A stretch of DNA of 11,006 nt from the NCBI GenBank assembly GCA_009760855.2, contig WPIO01000686.1, positions 1-11,006 of the forward strand. The letters run 5' to 3'. The notes under the pieces were generated by a model that was not told the DNA's origin, did no database searches, and saw only the letters and a list, made by a program, of their open reading frames with translations. How positions within the stretch are numbered: the first letter of the stretch is position 1; each line of letters starts with the position of its first letter. Shown one piece after another: positions 1 to 7,207 of this stretch. The translations under genes and the position numbers were made by a program. This DNA comes from Cristatella mucedo (lineage: Eukaryota > Bryozoa > Phylactolaemata > Cristatellidae).

Positions 1-178
1 TGAAAACATAAAACCTAGCAGGATATGCAATTAACTCGCCGGGAAGAAAGTACATTAACTATTCGTTGGCTACGCCTGCTAGACCTATGGTTGCTCTTAT
101 TGTTGAAGCTCGTCATTACGATCAATTACTTAGAGTTCTGCTAGTAAATCCTCTATGTCTCTTTATTAAGTTGAAATC

Positions 179-193
179 TTTTTTTTTTTTTTT
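179..193 (+). repeat. Poly-T tract (T15)
   Basis: An uninterrupted run of 15 T. A second run of 14 T lies at 722-735. On the minus strand these are poly-A tracts, but neither is preceded on that strand by a recognisable SINE or LINE body, so I call them simple homopolymers. Confidence 0.85.
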
Positions 194-721
194 CATGGTT
201 TTCAAGTGCTGGGGAGACGGCAATTTCGGCAGAGGAGGAAAAAAAGCTTAGAATTGGAGTATTACGAATCCTTCAGCCGAGTAAAGTGGGTTGTTTTCGA
301 TCGTGCTTCTGAAACGAATTACATGGCCGCGTCAAAACATTTCGATACTTTACCTTAAAATTGCTGGGTTTTTTTAATGTTGATGAACTTACGGAGATTG
401 AGCAACCAAAAGACACGATTTGCGAGAAAGTTGACAAAGACAGACTTTGGCTGCAAGCTCTCTGTAAAGTGCAGGCGGCCTAGGCTTAGCCATAACGCAC
501 GTACATTATCACAGAGATACGTATCGCCATGCTAGCCTATATATTATGTTGTAAAATGTAGATTAATGGCCTCATTAAAACCTTATTTTAAGCCCGTTTA
601 CAAGTAGTAGGCCGTAACTTGATGAAGATAAATAGCTCTTTACATGATCCACAGCAGAGCAGCCCTTGTACACCTTTTAAAGCGTAAACGCGTCGCACAC
701 TACATCAGGTTGCTAAACCTG

Positions 722-735
722 TTTTTTTTTTTTTT
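722..735 (+). repeat. Poly-T tract (T14)
   Basis: An uninterrupted run of 14 T flanked by ordinary unique-looking sequence. No adjacent transposon feature was recognised. Confidence 0.85.
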
Positions 736-842
736 GCGATCCCCACCTGACTTGCTATATACCTTGATCTAGGAACAGCAGTTGAAAGAGATAGAATATA
801 TCACCTTTACACTCTTATGAAGACACAAAAAGTACAAAAGTA

Positions 843-853
843 CCCCCCCCCCC
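843..853 (+). repeat. Poly-C tract (C11)
   Basis: A run of 11 C in otherwise AT-rich DNA. A similar C10 run lies at 10110-10119. Such runs are length-variable and prone to assembly error. Confidence 0.85.
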
Positions 854-1256
854 AGCTTATTTCTTTGAATCAGATAGCGTTGGAATGCCCTGCCCACAGA
901 GGTACTGTGAGTAAGTGACTACATTTGAAGTACAGCCTTGTGCCGTGTTAGCCCCTGTATTTTTATATTATTGTTTCGTAAGCGATTAGGAAATCCGATT
1001 GTTTACTGTTGGTTTCCTAATTTGCTAACAGCATAATGTTAAAGGAACAAGATGACGTTCGAAACGGCTTGTGGGCCGAACAAAGAACGTCAACTGCCGA
1101 TTTGAATTGCAAAAGGCCCGTGTGGTGGGGAGGGGGTGAGGTGCTTCACTCTGCCTCCTTAAGTAGCTACAAGCCAGCACACCAGATATCCTAGCTACGT
1201 CTACATAATATATCGGCCCGCGTATGATTAGCGCTCCTTGCAGACCCGAGACATTG

Positions 1257-1315
1257 TATAAAAGGACGAAGTTAGCTTTACACTATGACTGTTAAGAGTT
1301 GTCAGGTAGGTAAGT
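1257..1315 (+). promoter_or_regulatory. Possible TATA box followed by splice-donor-like site
   Basis: TATAAAAGG at 1257-1265 fits the metazoan TATA-box consensus. About 45 bases downstream is CAGGTAGGTAAGT (1303-1315), which contains two overlapping 5' splice-site matches, CAG|GTAGGT and AG|GTAAGT. The spacing would suit a short non-coding first exon starting around 1287-1295 on the plus strand. This is inference only: no coding exon is recognised downstream, and both motifs occur by chance in a window of this size. Confidence 0.15.
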
Positions 1316-2520
1316 CAACCCTAAACACTTTCGAACACCACATAACTGGAACATTTATAAACACCGTTTTCCAGCCTTCGTCCCTGAAGTTAGCTAAGAG
1401 CAACGGCCATTCACAGGTGATATTAGCTCTGTGCGACTAAGGGGGGTAGTCCCACCCGGATCCCACCTAACCGATTCAGTCTACACCGCTCAGAAATTTC
1501 GAGTAAGCAGCGGAAATGACGTGTAAATTTAATTTAGCACTTCGGACTCTGATGTACCTGACAGTGGGGCTTGTAACACACGGCAGCTACACAAAGAGCC
1601 ATATTCCAACGAGGGAAGCAATATGAACATGACGACCTATTGTTGGACAGCGACCTGTGTTTAAAAAACATGTATTTACCAGCAGTCGCCTTCTTAAAAA
1701 GGGCACCCGTACGTGATGGAGTTTCTTTTTTCAGAGCCCGAGTTCATTTTGGTTTTCTGAAGCTCAACAAAATATTACGTTTAACTCGCAAAATAATCAC
1801 TTTATATATTATGGCCTTGATGTACTTTGAAGACGATCAAACCTTTAACAATGAAATTGACCTCTGCAAAATTTGAAAGTCAAGGCACTTTCACATGCAG
1901 GCAATTGAGGGTTAGGCTGATGCTAAGGTTCGGCGGGTTTAAGAAGCGCGAGATGTAACTGGTTTTTGAAGTCATTTAAGAAGCCACCCACCTCTTAGCC
2001 TAATTCTTTCTCACGAGTCATTTCCCATAGAATGATTTCTTTCTAACCCACAAAAGTAAAATCATCGAGCCATCAGATTAACGGTTGTATTGGCAGTCAA
2101 ATTTGAATTTTCTTGACTTGTCTCCATGAGTGACAGCCGTCCACCTAAAGTTTACGACGTATTATTTAATCCGTTTAAAGAAGCATGTGGGTTTTCCTAA
2201 GTTATATATAGCTTTGTTAAGCCCCAGTCAAAACATTATTTTCGAATTGTGCTGCATTGCCATTGATTAATGGATTTGCAACTAATATGACTAGCGATTT
2301 CTGAAAGCTAATTCTTGCAGGTGAGTTTCGAGGGACAACTCATCGTAGTACACAATGTACCATATCAGCTGCCATGCGGAGACACTATCTTCGACCGTCA
2401 TTTAAAGAGATTTAGAAAGTCGGCTTCATAAAGATATCAATGCAGGCTTCACTTGTTTCAAGTGCTTACCCCCCAAGAAAGCTGTGTTGGATCCGGTGCT
2501 ACAATTGAGCGCGATCGCTC

Positions 2521-2603
2521 CTTGTTAGCTGAGGTTTCTGCAAAAGCATGCTCGTGATTATCTAGCATGCTTTTCTAGACAATTGTTATTTTTAGCTAAC
2601 AAG
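2521..2603. repeat. Nested inverted repeat (potential hairpin, MITE-like)
   Basis: Two concentric perfect inverted repeats share one centre region. The outer arms are CTTGTTAGCT (2521-2530) and AGCTAACAAG (2594-2603). The inner arms are AAAAGCATGCT (2542-2552) and AGCATGCTTTT (2564-2574), around an 11-base loop. The sequence between outer and inner arms does not pair well, so this would be a hairpin with an internal bulge. It could be a very small or degenerate MITE, or simply a cruciform-forming sequence. No clear target-site duplication was identified. Confidence 0.5.
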
Positions 2604-3740
2604 CCTGCTCATGTTTCATAATTCTGCTATTATTTCTTGGTCTGCTATAAATCATAGCACTGGTAGACTGTCAAAGCTATTCTTTCATATTTATATTCCG
2701 GTAAATAGTAATATGCTCTAATATAAAACTTTGCAGCATGTCAAACGTAGGAGCCACTTCTTTGGCACATAATACAGCTGCGAAAAATCGAAAATGAAGT
2801 GGGAAACGATCTAAAATTTCATCATCTTTAAATAAATCATATTCTATAATGTCATTGTAGGTTTGACTCGTTAACTCCTACTATGAGCCATTTCAGAAAG
2901 TGGAACCCATTGTTGCTTTCGCGTTTATGTTTTTACACTGCAGGCTCTCTAGAGCTTAGAATACCTCGCTCTGGTAGTACACACATTCCCGTGATTACAG
3001 TGTGTACACTATATCTGCTGCGATGCCTACCTTGGATTAAGTCTACACTTAGTGCCTGGAGAAAACCGATCGTGCACCAGTTCAATTTAGGGCTAATAAG
3101 ACATATTCAGTCAACTAGAAGTGACGATAATAAGTAAAATATCATTCCAAGAGCAAGCACTAGCCAAAAATTATCTTGCCAAGACAAACATGACTAATCG
3201 CAAAAGAAGATACCCTAGGCCGCACCTTTTTATGAACAATGGTTAGTGTCGTGCATTTACTTAAACCTGAGTATAAACACGCATCCCATAAAATAAAATT
3301 CGATTAGAGGACACAAAAAAACATTTAGCAGAACAAGTTATCTCCGGAGATTAACAGTCAAAAAAGGGGTAGAAGACTAGAGTAAGCATTTCGAAAGCTC
3401 CACTGCATTTAATGCAAAATTTCAATTATCTAATCATGAAATCTTACAAAATTGGATGAGATATGATGATGACGATTGCTTATACAGAGCCAATTTCTCT
3501 TTGTTGCGTGAGACGAAGTCTGTTGGCTACCGAATGCGTACCGAAAGCCGCTTAGGCTGTGAGTGTGCTATACAAAACTCTCCTGCGTAACACCCACATG
3601 GTCTTTATGACTTTGTGGAGTTACTGATGGAGATACATTACATTACATTGGATATTAGAAATTAACATCTACGAGATTATTGTCTAAGACACTTTGGTAA
3701 AGGTCAGGTAAAGCCCAATCGACATGGTGACATCTGGCAG

Positions 3741-3883
3741 CGACGTCTTTGAAAATAAATGTGAAGAGCTGCCTTGGTTTGCACAAGTTTCTGACCATGG
3801 AAAGATGTTTTTAGGAATCCCAAATAAAATTGATGTCACAATGCTTTGGGCTGCTGAAATATACCACGAGGTCACTTTCACCG
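3741..3883 (+). CDS. Candidate host exon or exon relic with cadherin-like (CADG-type) signature
   Basis: The frame is open from 3712 to past 3883. It reads through a segment with the pattern LPWF, eleven residues after the W, then GIPNKID, followed by an alternating hydrophobic stretch (TMLWAAEIYHEVTF). Dystroglycan- and sarcoglycan-type cadherin-like domains typically show W(h)xF, about ten residues, then GxP with a following Asp, and then alternating strand residues. That resemblance is the only functional hint. A possible acceptor (GGCAG, ending at 3740) lacks a good pyrimidine tract. A possible donor GTGAAG starts at 3884. Beyond the donor the frame runs into a small tandem duplication and the LINE, as expected for intron. 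It may be a real small exon, a relic or a chance ORF. The ATG at 3724 need not be a start. Confidence 0.25.
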
Positions 3884-3897
3884 GTGAAGCCAGAACC

Positions 3898-3947
3898 TTG
3901 CACCTCAGCTGCCGATTGCTCAGCTGCATTGCACCTCAGCTGCCGAT
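3898..3947 (+). repeat. Short tandem duplication, 31-bp period
   Basis: The 19-base string TTGCACCTCAGCTGCCGAT occurs at 3898-3916 and again at 3929-3947, a spacing of 31 bases. The second copy leads directly into sequence that aligns with the LINE 3' UTR (CAGCATGCAAG onward). The duplication therefore sits at the inferred lower edge of minus-strand LINE copy M1. It may be a target-site or repair-associated duplication, or a local tandem repeat. Confidence 0.7.
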
Positions 3948-4590
3948 CAGCATGCAAGAATGGCTAGTCACAGCAGGCACATTTTCAGTAATCATAAGCA
4001 CGTAAAGGACGAAGAAATGGAACCCACTAAGTAAGTTCCATGATAAATTGGTGCGTTTTTACTTTTTTTTAATGTGGTAAAGTCAGGAGATGTCGTCACG
4101 CAAGTCGGGAGTAATATCCAGGCTTTGGGCTCATATGAACTAAGGGAACTGTCTCGGAAGGATTTAAGGTTTGTAGGAGGTATGCGTAAACAATTAGTTT
4201 TCAAAAAGCAGGTAGTAGGATGCTGCTGGGGAGTCGATCTGTTAGGTAGGCTGGAGCCAAAGAGTAAAGGGACATGTGAGAGACAGACCTTTGAAGTAAT
4301 TTGTGTTTTATCGGGAGCCAGTGTGCGGGGGATGGTGAGAAGTGGTAAGTACCAACTGCGAAGTTCACGACAGACTAACTTGGCTGCAGAGTTTGCACCT
4401 GCTAAAAGAAGCTTATTTCACCGGGCGGTAGACCAGCAACCAGTGAGTTATATAATTAAAGACGGATAACACAAATGCATTTAAAAACTTGGATGTTGTA
4501 TCCATGTCTAAATAATACCAAATTTCAGCAAAGCTATTTCGCAGAATGTAGGCAGACTTCACTGTGGAGCTGATTTGGTCGTCAAACAAA
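3948..4590 (-). mobile_element. LINE fragment M1 (L2/CR1-like), 5'-truncated, minus strand
   Basis: This minus-strand piece covers the thumb and C-terminal part of the LINE polyprotein and the start of its 3' UTR. It begins at about 4590, beside the TAA tail of copy M2. Reading minus, it enters at a DDQISSTVKSAY segment equivalent to the DHIDYTVKSAY segment of P1. The UTR part around 3948-4060 aligns with copies M3 and P1 (CAGCATGCAAG, TAAGCACGTAAAGGAC, GTGCGTTTTTA). The distal 3' UTR and TAA tail are not found below 3948, so the 3' end is lost or was cut off by a later event. Confidence 0.85.
4000..4590 (-). pseudogene. Reverse transcriptase C-terminal remnant (LINE copy M1)
   Basis: Reading down from about 4590, recognisable blocks come in family order: STVKSAY, LDMDTTSKF and NAFVLS, LVAGLPPG, NSAAKLVCREL, HWLPIKHK, SLYSLAPAYLTDRLP, and finally PTNLKSFRDSSLSS with PKAWILLPTCV and TSPDFTT. 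All have counterparts at 6345-6890 of plus-strand copy P1. The blocks fall in more than one frame and stops intervene (for example after SILLPAF near 4210), so this is a decayed pseudogene. The longest uninterrupted piece is 3992-4204. Only the region after the catalytic palm is present, so no enzymatic centre remains. Confidence 0.85.
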
Positions 4591-4800
4591 TAATAATGAT
4601 AATATTACCACACTTGATAAAGCGCCCTCGGGAACTCAATCTCTTTCAGAACGCTGTACACTCGCTGCAAAGGGAGCACGACCGAATGGTTAGTGGTAGC
4701 ATGCTGAATAAACAATCGGAGTAACACGGTTACGGGTGACATGTACAGAGTCAGCGTGCAAATATCGTTAGTGGCAGCATGCATCGGATGAATTGCAGCT
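4588..4800 (-). mobile_element. LINE 3'-end fragment M2, minus strand
   Basis: A 3'-UTR-only copy. Reading plus, it starts with a TAATAATGATAATATTA tail (about 4589-4606). It then shows CTTGATAAAGCGCCCTC, TCTCTTTC, CGCTGCAAAGGGA, GGTTACGGGTGACATGTACAG, GTCAGCGTGCAAAT and AGTGGCAGCATGC. The same string of blocks in the same order occurs in M3 (4818-4990) and, reverse-complemented, in the P1 3' UTR (6930-7140). Its 5' truncation lies at about 4785-4800, immediately next to the TAA tail of M3. No coding part is included. Confidence 0.85.
4589..4606 (-). repeat. (TAA)n 3' tail of LINE copy M2
   Basis: Imperfect TAA/ATA trinucleotide repeat exactly where the LINE 3' UTR ends. It is the minus-strand (TTA)n tail of M2 and abuts the truncated start of M1. 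Confidence 0.75.
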
Positions 4801-5123
4801 TATGGTAATAATAATAAAGCACTTGATAAAGTGCCCTCAGAAAATGTATTCTCTTTCTAGGTGCTTCACATTTGCTGCAAAGGGAAGCGTGATTAAATGG
4901 TGAGTAATATTACGCTTGACAAAAATGAATAACATGGTTAGGGGTGACATGTGCAGGTTCAGCATGCAAATGTGGTTAGTTGCAGCATGCTCCGTGTCAG
5001 CAAGCATAAGCAAATTAAGGACAAATCACATAGACCCACTAAATGCAGTCCTAAATAGGTGTGTGTTTTTAAGTTTTCACTTTGAAACGTGACACCTGTA
5101 TTTCGTGCAAGTTCAATTGGACG
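4801..5123 (-). mobile_element. LINE 3'-end fragment M3, minus strand
   Basis: This copy holds the very end of the polyprotein and the whole 3' UTR. On the minus strand the coding part reads TFQSENLKTHTYLGL, equivalent to TTFKRNLKTHPFSTAF of P1. Then follows the UTR with CTTGATAAAGTGCCCTCAG near the tail, TTTGCTGCAAAGGGAAG, GGTTAGGGGTGACATGTGCAG, AGCATGCAAATGTGGTTAGT and GTCAGCAAGCATAAGC. It is the best-preserved UTR of the minus-strand copies and matches the P1 UTR in inverted orientation along its length. The 5' truncation at about 5110-5123 lies next to the tail of M5. Confidence 0.9.
4805..4817 (-). repeat. (TAA)n 3' tail of LINE copy M3
   Basis: Short TAATAATAATAA run at the 3' end of M3, directly adjoining the truncated start of M2. 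Confidence 0.75.
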
Positions 5124-5155
5124 TAATAATAATCTTAGTAGTAATAATAATAATG
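5124..5155 (-). repeat. (TAA)n 3' tail of LINE copy M5
   Basis: Two blocks of TAA repeat separated by an 8-base interruption (CTTAGTAG) end the M5 3' UTR. They adjoin the truncated start of M3. Confidence 0.8.
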
Positions 5156-5208
5156 TTCTTGACAAAGTGCTCTCAGAAAAACTAATCTCTATCTAGGCGT
5201 TTTTACAC
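5124..5208 (-). mobile_element. Distal 3' UTR and tail of LINE copy M5, separated from its body by P1
   Basis: Reading plus, a (TAA)n tract (5124-5155, interrupted by CTTAGTAG) is followed by TTGACAAAGTGCTCTCAG, ATCTCTATCTAGGCG and TTTTTACAC. This matches the last about 70 bases of the family 3' UTR. It breaks off at 5208, just before TTTGCTGCAAAG would be expected. The missing continuation, TTTGTTGCAAAG, is at 7165. The two edges join without a gap relative to M3 (GTGCTTCACATTTGCTGCAAAG), so this is the distal end of the same element that continues at 7165-9539. The 5' part of P1 begins immediately at CTAGCC. Confidence 0.8.
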
Positions 5209-6920
5209 TAGCCGACCACTTTTCTCGATTTCTTTGTGCAGAAGATAGACAAGATCAGGGAATCCACCCCTGCGATGCCAAGCTCCACATTAGAATGCTG
5301 TTCGTCGGTTCCTGGCTGCACCTGAATGTCTGCATTTAAGCAGGTCACTGGCGATCTAGTCCTAAGGTTTGTAACTCAATCAAAGAAAACGAAAAGTCCT
5401 CTGGACCCTTTTCCAACTGACCTGCTCCTACGTTGCATTGGCCTGCTGCTGCCATGCATAAGCAACATCATTGATATGTCATTAGCCTCAGGTCGTGTCC
5501 TAGCAACTTTCAAAAAAGCTGTAGTCAGGCAACTTCTCAAGAAATCGAAATTAAACCAAGAGAACATAAGCAACTACCGCCTAGTCTCCCTTTTACCATT
5601 CTTACCAAAGACAATGGAATGGGTCGTGGCAGACCAGCTTAACTCATATATTGAAGATTCGCACCTTTCTAATAAGCTCCAGTCTGGCTTTAGAGCTAAT
5701 CACTCCACAGAGTCAGCACTGGTTAGAGTATACAACGACCTACTTAGGAATGCAGACATGGGTAGAGCGTCTCTGCTTGTATTGCTCGATCTCTCGGCAG
5801 CTTTTGATACAATCGATCACAAAATTTTTCTAGAGCGCATCTCATCTCACCTGGGCATCACTGGCATGGATCTGTGGTGGTTCAGGTCCTATCTCAGTGG
5901 GAGACTCTAGAATATTGATGTGAACGGACGAAGATCATCTAAAGTACCTCTGAAATATGGAGTAACTCAGGGCTCCGTGCTAGGTCCGTTTCTTTTCACA
6001 TTTTATACTGTCCGTCATGCTGATGTGATTGCCAAGCACAATCGAGGCTTTCACTTCTATGAGGATGAAACTCAGTTGTACCTTTGCTTTGATCCCTCCC
6101 AGCATTCGAGCAACCCAAATTCTCTCAACTCACTTGCTGCATGCATTGATTACATCCGCACATGGATGGCCGAAATTTTCTAAAACTAAACGATGATAAA
6201 GCTAAATTTCTAGTTGTGGGCAAACCCAGTGTGATTCAGAGATTGGAAAGGCTAACTCTCGAAATTGGCTCTGCCAGCCTATCTAATGTTGAATCAGCTC
6301 TACATCTAGGTGTCATATTCAAAAGCGACCTCTCGTTAGGCGACCATATCGACTACACAGTCAAATCTGCCTATTTTTAGCTTCATAAGATTGCTAAAAT
6401 GTAGCCTTGTTTAGATAAGGATGCCAAGTCCAAGTTGATCCATGCATTCGTAACGTCCTGTCTCGACTTCTGCAGCTAACTTCTTACTGGCCTACCAGCA
6501 TGTGCTATCAGGCGATTGCAGCTAGTGGAAAACTCAGCAGCTAGGCTTGTCTGTCGTGAGGGTCGCAATTGCCACATTGCTCCACTTCTCTCTGACCTGC
6601 ACCTCCTACCAGTCAAGTAACGGATTGACTTCGAGGTTTTGTCGCTCACTCTTAGGTCCCTTTATTCTATGGCTCCAGCCTATCTCTCCGATAGACTCCC
6701 CCATCAGGCCAAGTATCGTACCACCAGCTTTTCAGAATCCAACAGAGTACAAATACCTCGTACCAACCTTAAATCCTTTAGGGACCGTGTATTTAGTTCG
6801 TTTGCTCCTAAAGCCCGGAACTATCTCCTTTCCTGCGTCAAAACATCCCCTGACTTGACAACATTTAAAAGGAACTTAAAAACACACCCATTTAGCACAG
6901 CATTTAGTGGGGTCACTGTG
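5209..6920 (+). pseudogene. Reverse transcriptase of LINE copy P1, inactivated
   Basis: The enzyme would copy the element's RNA at a nicked chromosomal target. Family blocks in order: FFVQKIDKIRES (5227-5262), PLDPFPTDLL (5401-5430), AVVRQLLKKS, ISNYRLVSLLPFL, LQSGFRANHSTESAL, motif A LDLSAAFDTIDH (5785-5820), WFRSYLSGR, GVTQGSVLGPFLF (5959-5997), YEDE at 6058-6069 where the family has YADD, and FLKLNDDK. The C-terminal blocks are CLDFCS, RLQLVENSAARLV, LPVK, SLYSMAPAYLSDRLP and NLKTHPFSTAF. Lesions: an extra T near 5222; stops at 5323-5325, 5908-5910, 6378-6380, 6402-6404, 6477-6479 and 6618-6620; and a single-base loss near 6173-6178 that moves the frame. The longest open piece is 5326-5910 (194 residues). 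The last frame stays open to 7046, but residues beyond about 6920 overlap the UTR conserved in other copies. RT identity is certain; the exact clade (L2, CR1 or Rex1-like) is not. Confidence 0.95.
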
Positions 6921-7143
6921 ATTCGTCCCTTCATGTGCTTATGCATGCTGGCACTGTGCATGCTGCCACTACCACATTTACATGCTGATCCTGTGCATGT
7001 CACCCCTAACCATAGTATTCATTTTGTTCGTTTTTTTCAAGCATGATTTTACTTGCCATTCAATTGCATTTTCTCTTTTGCAGCAAATGCAAAGTGCATA
7101 GAAAGAGATTAAGTTATCTGAGGGTGCTTTATCAACTGCATTT
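6915..7143 (+). other. 3' UTR of LINE P1
   Basis: This segment is shared, in inverted orientation, with M3 and M2. It carries a 15-bp tandem repeat beginning GCATGCTG at 6943 and 6958, the string GACATG/CATGTC with CACCCCTAACCAT, TTTGCAGCAAATGCAAAG, and CTGAGGGTGCTTTATCAA just before the tail. Conservation between copies exceeds what is expected of neutral flanking DNA, so these are family features. The 3' UTR of LINEs commonly holds the RNA structure bound by the element's own reverse transcriptase; here that is inference. Confidence 0.75.
6943..6972 (+). repeat. 15-bp tandem repeat in LINE 3' UTR
   Basis: GCATGCTGGCACTGT is followed directly by GCATGCTGCCACTAC, a two-unit repeat with 3 differences. 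Related GCATGC/CATGCTG strings recur in the UTRs of M2 (near 4703 and 4775) and M3 (near 4962 and 4984), so the motif belongs to the family. Confidence 0.75.
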
Positions 7144-7162
7144 TAATTATTATTATTATTAC
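7144..7162 (+). repeat. (ATT)n 3' tail of LINE P1
   Basis: TAATTATTATTATTATTAC ends the P1 UTR and marks its 3' boundary. It is the same tail type, in opposite orientation, as those of M2, M3 and M5. Confidence 0.85.
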
Positions 7163-7164
7163 AG

Positions 7165-7207
7165 TTTGTTGCAAAGTGAAATGCAATTGGATGGTGAGTA
7201 CAATCAT
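7165..7207 (-). other. Proximal piece of LINE M5 3' UTR
   Basis: Reading plus, TTTGTTGCAAAGTGAAATGC and GGATGGTGAGTACAATCAT align with TTTGCTGCAAAGGGAAGCG and AAATGGTGAGTAATATTAC of M3. This piece is joined on one side to the truncated RT (deletion junction) and on the other to the P1 tail (insertion junction). Confidence 0.8.

Larger units (their letters stand above)
1..3711. other. Stretch with no recognisable gene
   Basis: I see no protein family, RNA gene or transposon domain in this stretch on either strand. The longest open frames (1640-1876 and 2883-3137 on plus) encode 78 and 84 residues with no recognisable motif, and look like chance openings in AT-rich DNA. The notable items, listed separately, are homopolymer runs, a TATA-like box with a splice-donor-like sequence, and a nested inverted repeat near 2521-2603. 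A short (ATTAC)-type repeat lies near 3633-3649. The stretch could hold introns, regulatory DNA or old unrecognised repeats, which base reading alone cannot separate. Confidence 0.6.
5208..7164 (+). mobile_element. LINE copy P1 (L2/CR1-like), 5'-truncated, plus strand, nested in M5
   Basis: A 1.96-kb plus-strand non-LTR retrotransposon. It begins within the linker between endonuclease and reverse transcriptase (LADHF, then FFVQKIDKIRES), covers the whole reverse transcriptase and C-terminal segment, and has a 3' UTR (about 6915-7143) and an (ATT)n tail (7144-7162). The endonuclease is absent, as usual for 5'-truncated LINE insertions made by target-primed reverse transcription. Both edges are flanked by halves of the M5 3' UTR in opposite orientation, which fixes the limits to within a few bases. 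Any target-site duplication is at most about 2-3 bases and cannot be defined. Confidence 0.93.

Noticed and set aside
1055-1075. GTTCGAAAC as a tRNA B-box
   Set aside because: No A-box at proper distance and no cloverleaf arms could be paired.
1640-1876. 78-residue plus-strand ORF as a gene
   Set aside because: No recognisable motif, no convincing flanking splice or promoter signals, and AT-rich codon content typical of chance ORFs.
2883-3137. 84-residue plus-strand ORF as a gene
   Set aside because: It has no domain or signal pattern I recognise, and a length expected by chance in this window.
3460-3560. Box C-like GATGATGA suggesting a C/D snoRNA
   Set aside because: No CTGA box D lies at suitable distance and there are no terminal pairing arms; the nearest CTGA is about 160 bases away.
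4074-4469. 131-residue plus-strand ORF as a host gene
   Set aside because: The reverse strand of the same interval carries the LINE M1 motifs (SLYSLAPAYLTDRLP, NSAAKLVCREL), so the plus ORF is an antisense shadow.
4588-5155. CRISPR-like array from the recurring UTR and TAA blocks
   Set aside because: Repeat units are long, diverged and of unequal size, and end in microsatellites; they are truncated LINE 3' ends.
5326-5910. An intact domesticated RT gene starting at the ATG at 5326
   Set aside because: The family similarity continues upstream through a stop (5323-5325) and downstream past the stop at 5908-5910; the ORF is just the longest fragment of a pseudogene and contains no complete RT.
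6547-6858. 103-residue plus-strand ORF as a separate protein
   Set aside because: It is an out-of-frame shadow of the P1 C-terminal coding frame (frame of 6639-7046), which carries the family motifs.
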